Of a DNA stretch of 64,000 bases, positions 34,071 through 42,461 are shown piece after piece; the first letter of the stretch is position 1, and each line of letters begins with the position of its first letter. Below the pieces are notes generated by a model that saw only the letters and a program-made list of their open reading frames with translations, did not search any database and was not told the origin of the DNA. The DNA comes from JAWKXU01 sp964468045 (GTDB taxonomy: Bacteria; Pseudomonadota; Alphaproteobacteria; Sphingomonadales; Sphingomonadaceae). Location of the stretch: positions 239,707 to 303,706 of the forward strand of contig CAYXTO010000004.1 in the NCBI GenBank assembly GCA_964468045.1. The letters are read 5' to 3'. The position numbers and the translations under genes are program-made.

Positions 34071-35564
34071 CTACCCCAGCTTCTGCTTCAGCAGCTCGTT
34101 GACCACCTGCGGGTTGGCCTTGCCCTGCATCGCCTTCATGGTCTGGCCGACGAAGAAGCCGAACAGCGCTTCCTTGCCGCCCTTGTATTGTTCGACCTTG
34201 TCGGCATTGTCGGCCAGCACCTTGTCCACCGCCGCCTCGATGGCGCCTGTGTCGCTTTCCTGCTTCAGCCCTTCGCGCTCGACGATGGCGGCGGCATCGT
34301 CCCCGGTCTCCAGCATCTTTTCCAGCACCTGCTTGGCGATGGAGCCGGAAATCGTGCCATCGCCGATCAGCGCCAGCAATTCCGCCCCGGCTTCCGGGCT
34401 GACCGGGCTGTTTTCCAACTCCACGCCCAGCTTGTTGAGTGCGCCGAACAGCTCCGAGATCAGCCAGTTGGCGGCCTGCTTCGCGACATCGGCTTCCGGC
34501 TTGCCCTGCCTTGCCGCGCTGGCGGCCAGCAGCGCCTCGAACCAGCGAGCCGTCTCGACCTCGGCAGTCAATACATCCGCATTATAGGCGGAGAGGCCCA
34601 GCTCGTTCTCATACCGGTGGCGCTTGGCGTCGGGCAGTTCCGGCAGGCTCGCGCGGCATTCGTCGAGGAAAGCCTCGTCCAGCTCCAGCGGCAGTAGGTC
34701 CGGGTCCGGGAAATAGCGGTAATCATGCGCATCCTCCTTGGAGCGCATGGAGCGAGTGGTGCCGCTGTCCGGGTCGAACAGGCGGGTTTCCTGCACGATC
34801 TGTCCGCCGGCCTCCAGCACATCGACCTGGCGGCTCGCCTCATATTCGATGGCCTGCATGATGAAGCGCACCGAGTTGACGTTCTTGGTTTCGGTGCGGG
34901 TGCCGAATTCCTCGCCCGGCTTGCGCACCGAGACATTCACGTCGGCGCGCATGGAGCCTTCCTCCATATTGCCGTCGCAGGAGCCCACATAGCGCAGGAT
35001 GGTACGCAGCTTGCGGACATAGGCCCCTGCTTCCGCAGGCGAACGCATGTCCGGGCGGCTGACAATTTCCATCAGGGCCACGCCGGAGCGGTTGAGATCG
35101 ACATAGGACATGGTTGGGTGCTGGTCGTGCATCAGCTTGCCCGCATCCTGCTCGACATGGATGCGCTCGATCCCGATGCGCTTGGCGTTCTCCGGGTCCT
35201 TCTCGTCGAGGGCGATATCGATATGCCCCTCGCCCACCAGCGGGTGATAGAGCTGGCTGATCTGATAGCCCTGCGGCAGGTCCGCGTAGAAATAATTCTT
35301 GCGGTCGAACCGGCTCCACCGGTTGATCTGCGCGTCGATCGCCATGCCGGTGCGCACCGCCTGGCGGATGCATTCGCGGTTCGGCACCGGCAGCATGCCG
35401 GGCATGGCGGCGTCGACCAGGCTGACCTGCGCGTTCGGCTCCGCCCCGAAGGCGGTGGCCGCGCCCGAGAACAGCTTGGCCTTGCTCGTGACTTGCGCAT
35501 GGACTTCGAGGCCGATCACGACCTCCCATTCGCCGGTTGCGCCCTGAATGCGGTAATCAGACAT
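34071..35564 (-). CDS. gatB: Glutamyl/aspartyl-tRNA amidotransferase subunit B
   Basis: GatB is the kinase/tRNA-binding subunit of the GatCAB amidotransferase, which converts Glu-tRNA-Gln and Asp-tRNA-Asn to the amidated forms. The cradle domain shows VIGLEVHAQVTSKAKLFSGA, IHVEQDAGKLMHD and GMxxxS-type DVNVSVRKPGEEFGTRTETK. The tail domain (YqeY-like) ends with FFVGQTMKAMQGKANPQVVN. It has 497 residues. The order here is gatC, gatA, gatB in transcription. A family A repeat separates gatA from gatB. Confidence 0.96.
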   Translation of the reverse strand: MSDYRIQGATGEWEVVIGLEVHAQVTSKAKLFSGAATAFGAEPNAQVSLVDAAMPGMLPVPNRECIRQAVRTGMAIDAQINRWSRFDRKNYFYADLPQGYQISQLYHPLVGEGHIDIALDEKDPENAKRIGIERIHVEQDAGKLMHDQHPTMSYVDLNRSGVALMEIVSRPDMRSPAEAGAYVRKLRTILRYVGSCDGNMEEGSMRADVNVSVRKPGEEFGTRTETKNVNSVRFIMQAIEYEASRQVDVLEAGGQIVQETRLFDPDSGTTRSMRSKEDAHDYRYFPDPDLLPLELDEAFLDECRASLPELPDAKRHRYENELGLSAYNADVLTAEVETARWFEALLAASAARQGKPEADVAKQAANWLISELFGALNKLGVELENSPVSPEAGAELLALIGDGTISGSIAKQVLEKMLETGDDAAAIVEREGLKQESDTGAIEAAVDKVLADNADKVEQYKGGKEALFGFFVGQTMKAMQGKANPQVVNELLKQKLG

Positions 35565-35575
35565 CTTCGTTCTTC

Positions 35576-35656
35576 CGTCATCCCAGCGAAGGCTGGAATC
35601 TGGTTGATCGGGGTCGGACCGGATGGTCCGAGACTCCAGCTTCCGCTGGAGTGACG
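35576..35656. repeat. Family A palindromic repeat between gatA and gatB
   Basis: The element begins CGTCATCCCAGCG and ends GTGACG/TGACG, an outer inverted repeat. Inside are two 14-base sub-palindromes (CCAGCGAAGGCTGG and CCAGCTTCCGCTGG). It fills almost the whole 93-base gap between the gatA stop and the gatB start and begins 12 bases from the gatB ATG. Related copies lie in valS and at the right edge. Confidence 0.75.
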
Positions 35657-35657
35657 A

Positions 35658-37157
35658 TTAACTCCACCACTTCTCCGGCTTCGCGCTGAACCCGGCCCGC
35701 TGCTCGATGGCGAGGCCGGCATTGAGCACGCCCTGCTCGTCGAAAGCCTTGCCGATGACCTGCAGGCCGAGCGGCAGGCCTTCGCGGTTCAGCCCGGCCG
35801 GAACCGACATGGCAGGCAGTCCAGCCAGCGAAGCCGGCACCGAGAACACATCGTTGAGATACATCTCCAGCGGATCGGCGCTTTTCTCGCCCAGCGCGAA
35901 GGCCGCGCTCGGCGCGGTGGGCGCCAGGATCACATCGCATTGCCCGAAGGCCTGCGCGAAATCGCGCGAGATCAGCGCGCGGACCTTCTGCGCCTGGGTG
36001 TAGTAGGCGTCATAGAACCCGGCCGACAGCACATAGGTGCCGATCAGGATGCGGCGCTTCACTTCCGGCCCGAAGCCTGCGGCGCGGGTGGCGGCATACA
36101 TGTCCTGCAGGTTGGCCCCTTCGGGCAGGTCGCGCAGGCCGTAGCGCACGCCATCATAGCGGGCGAGGTTGGACGACGCTTCCGCCGGAGCGATGATGTA
36201 ATAGGTCGGCAGCGCATATTTGGTGTGCGGCAGACTGATATCGACGATCCGCGCCCCCGCGTCCTTCAGCCAGGCGATCCCGTCCTCCCAGCTTTTCGCC
36301 ACGTCCTCATCCATGCCGTCGATGCGGTATTCGCGCGGAATGCCGACTGTCCTGCCCTTGAGATCGGCATCCAGCCCGGCTTCCCATTCCGGCACCGGCA
36401 GGTCGAGGCTGGTCGAATCCTTGGGATCGAACCCGGCCATCGCCTCCAGCATGATCGCGCAATCGCGCACGTCCCGCGCCATCGGCCCGGCCTGGTCGAG
36501 CGAGCTGGCGAAGGCGACGATGCCCCAGCGGCTGCAGCGGCCATAGGTGGGCTTGATGCCGGAAATGCCGGTGAAGGCGGCAGGCTGGCGGATCGAGCCG
36601 CCGGTATCCGTGCCGGTGGCGGCCGGGCACAGCCGCGCCGCGACCGCCGCGCTGGACCCGCCGGAGGAGCCGCCCGGCGCGAGCGCCGCATTGTCCCCAA
36701 TACCTTTGGCATCATTGCGCCGCCAGGGCGAGATCACATTGCCGAAATAGCTGGTCTCGTTGGACGAGCCCATCGCGAACTGGTCGAGATTGAGCTTGCC
36801 GAGCATCCCCGCGCCCGCATCCCACAGCTTCTGGGAGACGGTGCTTTCATACTGGGGCGAGAAACCTTCGAGGATGTGGCTGGCCGCGGTGGTCTGCACG
36901 CCATGGGTGGCGAACAGGTCCTTCATGCCGATCGGCACGCCGGCCATCCTGCCCAGCGCCTTGCCCGCCGCACGGTCCGCATCGACCCTGTCCGCCGCTT
37001 CCAGCGCCTTGTCCGGCGTGGCGACGATGAAGGCATTGAGCGCGCCGGCCGCGGCGACATTGGCGTTGAAGCCTTCCGCCACTTCGCGGGCGGTGAAATC
37101 GCCCCTGGCGACGCCTGCGCGGATATCTGCAACACCTAGATTGGTCAGGTCGATCAT
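35658..37157 (-). CDS. gatA: Glutamyl/aspartyl-tRNA amidotransferase subunit A
   Basis: GatA is the amidase that releases ammonia from glutamine for GatB. The Ser-cisSer-Lys triad is visible: K79 (GVPIGMKDLF), S164 (PGGSSGGSSAAVAA) and S188 (TDTGGSIRQPAAF). It has 499 residues, normal for the family. The ATG at 37157 starts the conserved region; the frame continues upstream through a repeat element but that part does not belong. The Shine-Dalgarno GGAG before it lies at the edge of the family B repeat. The GatCAB route implies that this bacterium makes Gln-tRNA and/or Asn-tRNA indirectly. Confidence 0.96.
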   Translation of the reverse strand: MIDLTNLGVADIRAGVARGDFTAREVAEGFNANVAAAGALNAFIVATPDKALEAADRVDADRAAGKALGRMAGVPIGMKDLFATHGVQTTAASHILEGFSPQYESTVSQKLWDAGAGMLGKLNLDQFAMGSSNETSYFGNVISPWRRNDAKGIGDNAALAPGGSSGGSSAAVAARLCPAATGTDTGGSIRQPAAFTGISGIKPTYGRCSRWGIVAFASSLDQAGPMARDVRDCAIMLEAMAGFDPKDSTSLDLPVPEWEAGLDADLKGRTVGIPREYRIDGMDEDVAKSWEDGIAWLKDAGARIVDISLPHTKYALPTYYIIAPAEASSNLARYDGVRYGLRDLPEGANLQDMYAATRAAGFGPEVKRRILIGTYVLSAGFYDAYYTQAQKVRALISRDFAQAFGQCDVILAPTAPSAAFALGEKSADPLEMYLNDVFSVPASLAGLPAMSVPAGLNREGLPLGLQVIGKAFDEQGVLNAGLAIEQRAGFSAKPEKWWS

Positions 37158-37166
37158 TACCGGGCT

Positions 37167-37260
37167 CCGTTCGCCCTGAGCTTGTCGAAGGGCGGCCTTT
37201 CTTTTCGTGTGCCACACTTCGAAGTGAAAAACAGGGCTTCGACAAGCTCAGCCCGAACGG
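37167..37260. repeat. Family B palindromic repeat between gatC and gatA
   Basis: An inverted repeat of 94 bases. The left end is CCGTTCGCCCTGAGCTTGTC and the right end GACAAGCTCAGCCCGAACGG, nearly perfect complements. It occupies the 124-base gap between gatC and gatA and stops nine bases before the gatA ATG. A related copy lies inside valS (49299-49379) and a half copy near 51788. Confidence 0.8.
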
Positions 37261-37281
37261 GAAAGAAAGTTCCCATCTGGA

Positions 37282-37584
37282 TCACTCGATCACCTTGGGC
37301 ACGCCGAAGAAGCCATGCTCGGCGGCGGGCGCATTGGCCAGCACCGCATCGCGAATGCCGCCGCCGGTCAGCGGATCGGCATCCACCACGTCCTCGCGCA
37401 GGCGCAGCGTGTTGGGGATGACGGCGGTCATCGGCTCGATCCCGGTCACATCGACCTCGGCCAACTGCTCGACCCAGCCGAGAATCTGGTTCAGCTCGGG
37501 CACCATCGCCTCGAGCTCCTCGTCACTGACCTTGATACGGGCCAGCGAGGCGATCTTCGCCACGGTGGCTTTGTCAACGGACAT
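37282..37584 (-). CDS. gatC: Glutamyl/aspartyl-tRNA amidotransferase subunit C
   Basis: GatC is a short linker that stabilises the GatA-GatB complex. The 100-residue protein has the family pattern KIASLARIKVSDEELEAMVP, a glutamate/leucine helix (LNQILGWVEQLAEVDVTGIEP), then LREDVVDADPLTGGGIRDAVLANAP and a C-terminal FFGVPKVIE. First gene of the gatC-gatA-gatB-trmL set; the FKBP gene ends 50 bases upstream. Confidence 0.96.
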   Translation of the reverse strand: MSVDKATVAKIASLARIKVSDEELEAMVPELNQILGWVEQLAEVDVTGIEPMTAVIPNTLRLREDVVDADPLTGGGIRDAVLANAPAAEHGFFGVPKVIE

Positions 37585-37633
37585 GGCTGCCCTCTCGTAA
37601 CTGAATTGTCACAACGCGCCTCGCGACGCGCGA

Positions 37634-38194
37634 CTACTGCCCGGGCTGGCCCGGAAGCGGAACCGGCGCCCCGCCCTGGCCGCCCTGCCCCTGGCGCGCC
37701 GCCTGCTCCATTTGCTGGCGCATCTGCTGCATCTGCTGGAAATCCGCATTGGAAACGAAATCGAGCAATTCGATCTCGAACACCAGATCGCTATTGGCGG
37801 GAATCGCGACTTCCCCGGTCTGCGGATTGCGCTTCTCTTCCGCGCCGTAACCCTTCTCGGACGGAATATCGATGCGATACTTGCCGCCCTTCTGCGCCTT
37901 GGCCAGCCCTTCGGCGAAGCCGGGGATCATCTGCCCCAGCGGCAGCGGCGCACCCTGCGCCTGATCGAACACCGTGCCATCCTTGAGCTTGCCGACATAA
38001 TTGACCAGCACCACATCGTCGATGGTGGGGCTGCCGCCCGTGCCGGCAGTCAGCTCGACCACTTCGACCCTGTCAGGCACGGCGGCCCAGGCCAATCCGG
38101 CCCCGGCCAGCACGGCGGCGGCCACGCCCAGCCACAGCTTGGGCAGCGATCCCTTCTTGATCGGGAGGATGGGTACGCGGGTCACTTCGGTCAT
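37634..38194 (-). CDS. FKBP-type peptidyl-prolyl cis-trans isomerase, membrane-anchored
   Basis: Proline isomerase with one N-terminal membrane helix (about residues 18-38, PKLWLGVAAAVLAGAGLAWA) facing the periplasm. The FKBP fold spans about 50-150, with VLVNYVGKLKDGTVFDQ, LPLGQMIPGFAEGLAKAQKGG, YGAEEKRNP and IPANSDLVFEIELLDF. A glutamine-rich C-terminal helix (FQQMQQMRQQMEQAARQGQG) follows, ending in a Pro/Gly tail. It has 186 residues. The ATG at 38194 gives the anchor a basic flank. It lies between rpsU and gatC, separated from rpsU by a terminator. Confidence 0.9.
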   Translation of the reverse strand: MTEVTRVPILPIKKGSLPKLWLGVAAAVLAGAGLAWAAVPDRVEVVELTAGTGGSPTIDDVVLVNYVGKLKDGTVFDQAQGAPLPLGQMIPGFAEGLAKAQKGGKYRIDIPSEKGYGAEEKRNPQTGEVAIPANSDLVFEIELLDFVSNADFQQMQQMRQQMEQAARQGQGGQGGAPVPLPGQPGQ

Positions 38195-38240
38195 CTGGCA
38201 ATCCTTCAAGGGGTGGCCTGCGGGGCCGGCCCCAAAATGC

Positions 38241-38273
38241 AAGAGGGCGCGGAAAACGAATCCGCGCCCTCTT
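38241..38273 (-). terminator. Rho-independent terminator downstream of rpsU
   Basis: A perfect 13-base stem (AAGAGGGCGCGGA / TCCGCGCCCTCTT) with a 7-base loop lies 90 bases past the rpsU stop. On the minus strand it is followed by GCATTTTGG, a short T-run. It would isolate rpsU from the FKBP-gat genes. Confidence 0.65.
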
Positions 38274-38362
38274 GGCTTAACAAGGCCCGGCGTTCAAGCC
38301 AGTCCTTGGGCGATGGGCGCATCCCGTTCGAGAACCGGGGGCCACACTCGCCCTGGAACGAC

Positions 38363-38569
38363 TTACTTGACGCCGTCGCGTTCCATCCGCTTCCGCTCCA
38401 GCTTGCGGGCGCGGCGCACGGCAGCGGCCTTTTCGCGGGCGCGCTTCTCGCTCGGCTTCTCGTAATGGCGGCGCAGCTTCATTTCGCGATACACGCCCTC
38501 GCGCTGCAGCTTCTTCTTGAGCGCGCGAAGAGCCTGATCAACATTGTTGTCGCGAACGATAATCTGCAT
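38363..38569 (-). CDS. rpsU: 30S ribosomal protein S21
   Basis: A very basic 68-residue protein with the S21 core MQIIVRDNNVDQALRALKKK, the REGVYREMKLRRHYEKPSEK segment and an Arg/Lys-rich tail. S21 helps the 30S subunit bind mRNA leaders. Monocistronic, with its own terminator at 38241. Confidence 0.97.
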   Translation of the reverse strand: MQIIVRDNNVDQALRALKKKLQREGVYREMKLRRHYEKPSEKRAREKAAAVRRARKLERKRMERDGVK

Positions 38570-38819
38570 AAAATTCCACTACCTCGAAGCTATGGGCGAA
38601 GGCCCACGCCGGTGGGAACGCCTTTCCTGACCAATAATAAGCGCGCCGAATCCCACTGGAATCGGCCCGAATGCTGCCGCCGCTAGCGGAATTGGGGACA
38701 TATGGCAAGCTTCGCGCCTGCACGGCGCGTCATGCGACACGATCGCTCTTCGAATATCGACACCCAGCAAGGCATCCGGCATAGATTCCCGAACGATCGG
38801 CTGCGATCTCGGCAAATCT

Positions 38820-38825
38820 GGAGGG
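38820..38825 (+). promoter_or_regulatory. Shine-Dalgarno that fixes the TTG start of the flavin oxidoreductase
   Basis: GGAGGG lies five bases before a TTG codon at 38831, which begins the conserved N-terminus of the protein. No comparable site precedes the ATG at 38702. Confidence 0.7.
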
Positions 38826-38830
38826 ATAGT

Positions 38831-40147
38831 TTGGAACAATCGAACCTGCTCGGGCAAAACCTCCAGCTTCCCTGCGGCGCCGTCCTGCCCAACCGCATCG
38901 GCAAATCGGCCACGCAGGAAGGGCTGGCGACTCCGCTCGGCCACGCCTCCCCCCTCAATGTCACGCTGTATCGGCGCTGGTCCGAAGGCGGGGCCGGCTT
39001 GCTGATTTCCGGCGATGTCATGGTCGATTATTCCCACCGCGAGCGGCCCGGCAATATCGTCGTCGACGATAATGGCGGCATGGCCGAGCTGCGTGAATGG
39101 GCGGCCGCCGGGCAGGTTGCCGGCAACCACCTGTGGATGCAGATCAACCAGCCGGGCCGCCAGACGCCGATCGATGTGCAGGAACATCCCATGGCCCCGT
39201 CAGCCAACCGGGAAGGCCTGCCCGCCGAAGGCTTCGGGATGCCCCGCGCGATGACCGGGGCCGAGATCGAGGATCTGATCCGGCGTTTCGGCAAGGTGGC
39301 GGCCATCGCTCGCGAAACCGGCTTCACCGGAGTCCAGCTCCATGCCGCCCATGGCTTCATGGCGTCCTCCTTCCTCAGCCCGCTCTGCAACACGCGGGAC
39401 GACGAATGGGGCGGCAGCCTGGAAAACCGCGCCCGCTTCCTGATCGAAAGCCTGCGCGCCATCCGCCGCGCCGTGGGGCCGGACTTTCCCGTTTCGGTGA
39501 AGATGAATTCGGCGGATTTCCACAAGGGCGGCTTCGACATGGACCAGTCCATGGCGGTGATCGAGATGCTCAATGCCGAGAATCTCGACCTGCTGGAAAT
39601 CTCCGGCGGCAATTACGATGCGCCCGCGATGATCGGGGCGATGGGCGGCGACCAGCCGCTGGCGCGCAAGAAGGCGGAACGCACGCTGCGCCGGGAAGCC
39701 TATTTCATGGAATATGCGCGGCGGGTCCGCCCGGTGGCGAACATGCCGCTGATGATCACCGGCGGCTTCCGCACGCTGGATGCGATGAATGGCGCCTTGG
39801 CCGAGAACGCGACCGATGTGGTCGGCCTCGCCCGCCCGTTCTGCGCCTCCACCGATTTTCCGGCCAGGCTGCTGCGGGGCGAGGTCGAGGAAGTGCCGAT
39901 GATCGAGGAAACCATGCTGCTGGATCGCGAAGCCTATCTCGGCCAGCTCGACGACCGGGAATTCAACCTGCTCGAATCCAATCACCAGCTCGCCTGGATG
40001 TATGTGCAGCTCACCAACCTCGGCGAAGGCAGGGAGATCGACTGGGAGCTTGCGCTGGAAGACGCGCCGCAAGCCTTCGCCGATCTGGAAAATGTGCGGG
40101 AGGCCGCTCGCCGCGAAGCGCGTGGAGAGCTGGAGCATGCGGGCTGA
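38831..40147 (+). CDS. NADH:flavin oxidoreductase, Old Yellow Enzyme family
   Basis: FMN-dependent TIM-barrel enzyme of the OYE family, which reduces activated C=C bonds such as those of enones. FMN and active-site motifs: LPNRIGKSATQEGL at the start, the catalytic HAAH (H171-H174) in GVQLHAAHGFMASSFLSP, RDDEWGGSLENRARFL, and the FMN-phosphate segment MPLMITGGFRT followed by VGLARPF. The TTG start at 38831 was chosen over an upstream ATG because of the strong GGAGGG site and because the preceding 43 residues are basic and unlike the family. It has 438 residues. A C-terminal extension of about 60 residues is rich in charged residues. Physiological substrate not identifiable. Confidence 0.85.
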   Translation: MEQSNLLGQNLQLPCGAVLPNRIGKSATQEGLATPLGHASPLNVTLYRRWSEGGAGLLISGDVMVDYSHRERPGNIVVDDNGGMAELREWAAAGQVAGNHLWMQINQPGRQTPIDVQEHPMAPSANREGLPAEGFGMPRAMTGAEIEDLIRRFGKVAAIARETGFTGVQLHAAHGFMASSFLSPLCNTRDDEWGGSLENRARFLIESLRAIRRAVGPDFPVSVKMNSADFHKGGFDMDQSMAVIEMLNAENLDLLEISGGNYDAPAMIGAMGGDQPLARKKAERTLRREAYFMEYARRVRPVANMPLMITGGFRTLDAMNGALAENATDVVGLARPFCASTDFPARLLRGEVEEVPMIEETMLLDREAYLGQLDDREFNLLESNHQLAWMYVQLTNLGEGREIDWELALEDAPQAFADLENVREAARREARGELEHAG

Positions 40148-40205
40148 GAGCTTTGGCCTTCACAAGCTCTTGGCGTTGCGGAGCGCACCCGGCTAAAGCG
40201 GCAGC

Positions 40206-40613
40206 ATGACCATGCCCTCGCCCTTCACCGCATCCTGCTACGTCGCGCTTGGCGGCGCAGTAGGTTCCCTGCTGCGTTACCAGACGGGGCGCTGGCTCAC
40301 CCATATCTTCGGACCGGCCGTGATGACGGCCTTTCCTTGGGCGACCCTGACCGTGAATGTGGTCGGCAGCCTGGTGATGGGCCTGCTGGCGGGCCTGCTC
40401 GCGCGCCATGGGCAGCAGGGTGAAACCCTGCGCCTGCTGGTGGGCGTGGGCCTGCTGGGCGGCTTCACCACCTTTTCCGCCTTCAGCCTGGAGATGATGC
40501 TGCTGATCGAGCGGGGGCAGCCCGCCCTCGCGATCTCCTACGCCGCGATCTCGCTGTTCGCGGGGCTGACCGCGCTCTATATCGGCCTCATCGTGATGCG
40601 GGTGGCGGGATGA
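40206..40613 (+). CDS. crcB: Fluoride efflux channel CrcB (Fluc)
   Basis: Small fluoride channel with four membrane helices that works as a dual-topology dimer. Hallmarks are YVALGGAVGSLLRYQTGRWL, ATLTVNVVGSLVMGLL (channel asparagine) and GLLGGFTTFSAFSLE (phenylalanine track). It is 135 residues. The ATG at 40206 is used. The stop overlaps the ATG of the pseudouridine synthase gene (ATGA). No fluoride riboswitch-like pseudoknot was seen in the 58 bases upstream. Confidence 0.94.
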   Translation: MTMPSPFTASCYVALGGAVGSLLRYQTGRWLTHIFGPAVMTAFPWATLTVNVVGSLVMGLLAGLLARHGQQGETLRLLVGVGLLGGFTTFSAFSLEMMLLIERGQPALAISYAAISLFAGLTALYIGLIVMRVAG

Positions 40614-41791
40614 CCGTCCCGCAGGCTCAGGATGATCGGGTCCGCCAGTTCACCGTCGGCGCGGATGACGAGGGTATCCGGCTGGACCGCTGGTTCAAGC
40701 GCCATCTGCCGCAAGTGGGATTCGCCACGGTCTCGCGTTGGGCGCGCACCGGCCAGATCCGGGTGGACGGCAAGCGCGCCAGGCCGGACGACCGCCTGCA
40801 GGCCGGGCAGGTCGTGCGCGTTCCGCCCGGCGGGGACCCCGCGCCACAGACGCCAAGACCCCGCCGCGAACTGAGCGAGGAGGAAGTGGCCCGCGCGGAC
40901 GCGATGGTCATCACACAGGACCGGGCCGCCATCGTGCTCAACAAGCCCCCCGGCCTCGCCACCCAGGGCGGCACCAAGACCCATGAGCATGTCGATGGCC
41001 TGCTCGACGCCTTCATCGCGCATGGCGAGAAGGAGGGCGGGCCCAGGCCGCGCCTCGTCCACCGGCTCGACAAGGATACCAGCGGGGTGCTGCTGATCGC
41101 CCGCACGCCGGGCAGCGCCGCCTTCTTCTCCAAGCGCTTCTCCGGCCGGTCCGCCAGGAAGATCTACTGGGCGCTCGTGGTGGGCGTTCCGGACATCGCC
41201 GAGGGCACCATCGAGGCCCCGATTGCCAAGCAGCCCGGCACGGGCGGCGAGAAGATGTATGTGGACGAGGTGAACGGCCAGCCCGCCAGGACGCGCTATC
41301 GCGTGGTAGACCGGGCCGGGAACCGGGCGGCCTGGGTCGAGCTGCAGCCGCTGACCGGCCGCACCCACCAGCTGCGCGTGCATATGGCCGCGATCGGCCA
41401 TCCCATCGTCGGCGACGGCAAGTATGGCGGGCAGGACGCGTTCCTCACCGGCAGCATCAGCCGCAAGCTGCATCTCCATGCCCGGCGCCTGATTATCGAC
41501 CATCCGGATGGCGCTCCGCTGGACGTCACCGCCGAACTGCCGGATCATTTCGCGGCCAGCATGGCGCAACTGGGCTTCGACCCCGCGCAGAGCGATGCCG
41601 CTCCGCAGGAAGGCCCGCCGCCGCCTACGCGCGAGCAGAAGAAGCAGGCCGCCCGCGCCCATGCCAAGCAGTATCGCAAGGAACGGCGGGGCGAGCGGCG
41701 CAAGCGCGCGGACGCCCCGGCGGCGGGCAAGCGTCCGGGCAGGATCGCGCCGAAGCCCGGCAAGCCCGGCCCCAGGAAAACCAGGGATTGA
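40610..41791 (+). CDS. RluC/RluD-family 23S rRNA pseudouridine synthase
   Basis: Has an N-terminal S4 RNA-binding domain (about residues 20-75, RLDRWFKRHLPQVGFATVSR) and a catalytic domain with the aspartate in HRLDKDTSGVLLIAR (D154). The later LQPLTGRTHQLRVHMAAIGH motif is also present. The best fit is RluC, but RluD cannot be excluded, so no symbol is given. It has 393 residues, some 60-70 longer than the E. coli enzymes. The extra C-terminal tail (from about 330) is extremely Lys/Arg/Pro-rich. It overlaps crcB by four bases and is followed by the HAD phosphatase gene. Confidence 0.9.
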   Translation: MTVPQAQDDRVRQFTVGADDEGIRLDRWFKRHLPQVGFATVSRWARTGQIRVDGKRARPDDRLQAGQVVRVPPGGDPAPQTPRPRRELSEEEVARADAMVITQDRAAIVLNKPPGLATQGGTKTHEHVDGLLDAFIAHGEKEGGPRPRLVHRLDKDTSGVLLIARTPGSAAFFSKRFSGRSARKIYWALVVGVPDIAEGTIEAPIAKQPGTGGEKMYVDEVNGQPARTRYRVVDRAGNRAAWVELQPLTGRTHQLRVHMAAIGHPIVGDGKYGGQDAFLTGSISRKLHLHARRLIIDHPDGAPLDVTAELPDHFAASMAQLGFDPAQSDAAPQEGPPPPTREQKKQAARAHAKQYRKERRGERRKRADAPAAGKRPGRIAPKPGKPGPRKTRD

Positions 41792-41807
41792 TGCGGGTGG
41801 CCGGAGC

Positions 41808-42461
41808 ATGACCTTGCGCCTCGCGGTATTCGATTGCGACGGGACGCTGGTGGACGGCCAGGCGGATATCTGCGCCGCGATGGAGCTTGCCTTCGCATCG
41901 GTGGGCCTCACCGCGCCGGACCGGCACGACATCCGGCGCATCGTCGGCCTCAGCCTCCCCCAGGCCATACGATTCCTGGCCCCGGAAGCGGACCATGACC
42001 GGCAGACGGCGGCGGCTGAAGCCTACAAGGGCGCCTTCCGCGCCGCCCGGGCGGAAGGGCGGCTGGCCGAACCGCTGTTTCCCGGCATCACCGACATGCT
42101 CGACCAACTGCGCTTCGCCGGATGGCTGCTGGGCGTGGCCACCGGCAAATCCGATCGCGGGCTCGTCCACTGCCTAGCCGAGCACGGCCTCTCGCAGCAT
42201 TTCCTCACTCTCCAGACAGCCGATCGCCATCCGTCCAAGCCGCATCCCGCCATGCTGGTGGCCGCGCTGGAAGAGGCGGGCGTGCCGGCCGAGGACAGCG
42301 TGATGATCGGCGACACCGCCTTCGACATGGAGATGGCGTGTGCCGCCGGGGTTCGCGCGATCGGCGTGGCCTGGGGCTATCACACTACCGAGGAACTGCG
42401 CGAAGCGGGCGCGGGGGCGATCGCGCGGACGCCCGGCGATCTGGTTGCACTGCTGGCATGA
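41808..42461 (+). CDS. HAD-superfamily hydrolase, phosphoglycolate phosphatase-like
   Basis: HAD phosphatase with motif I VFDCDGTLVDGQ (nucleophile D9), motif II VATGKSDRG, motif III lysine in HPSKPHPAML and motif IV MIGDTAFDMEMACAAG. The helical cap (about residues 20-80) fits subclass IA. Family members hydrolyse phosphoglycolate, FMN, PLP or sugar phosphates; the substrate is unknown. It has 217 residues. The ATG at 41808 follows GGAGC. It overlaps the next small gene by four bases. Confidence 0.88.
   Translation: MTLRLAVFDCDGTLVDGQADICAAMELAFASVGLTAPDRHDIRRIVGLSLPQAIRFLAPEADHDRQTAAAEAYKGAFRAARAEGRLAEPLFPGITDMLDQLRFAGWLLGVATGKSDRGLVHCLAEHGLSQHFLTLQTADRHPSKPHPAMLVAALEEAGVPAEDSVMIGDTAFDMEMACAAGVRAIGVAWGYHTTEELREAGAGAIARTPGDLVALLA

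Noticed and set aside
40148..40205. Fluoride riboswitch ahead of crcB
   Set aside because: The 58-base gap is too short for the aptamer plus expression platform and lacks its conserved segments.
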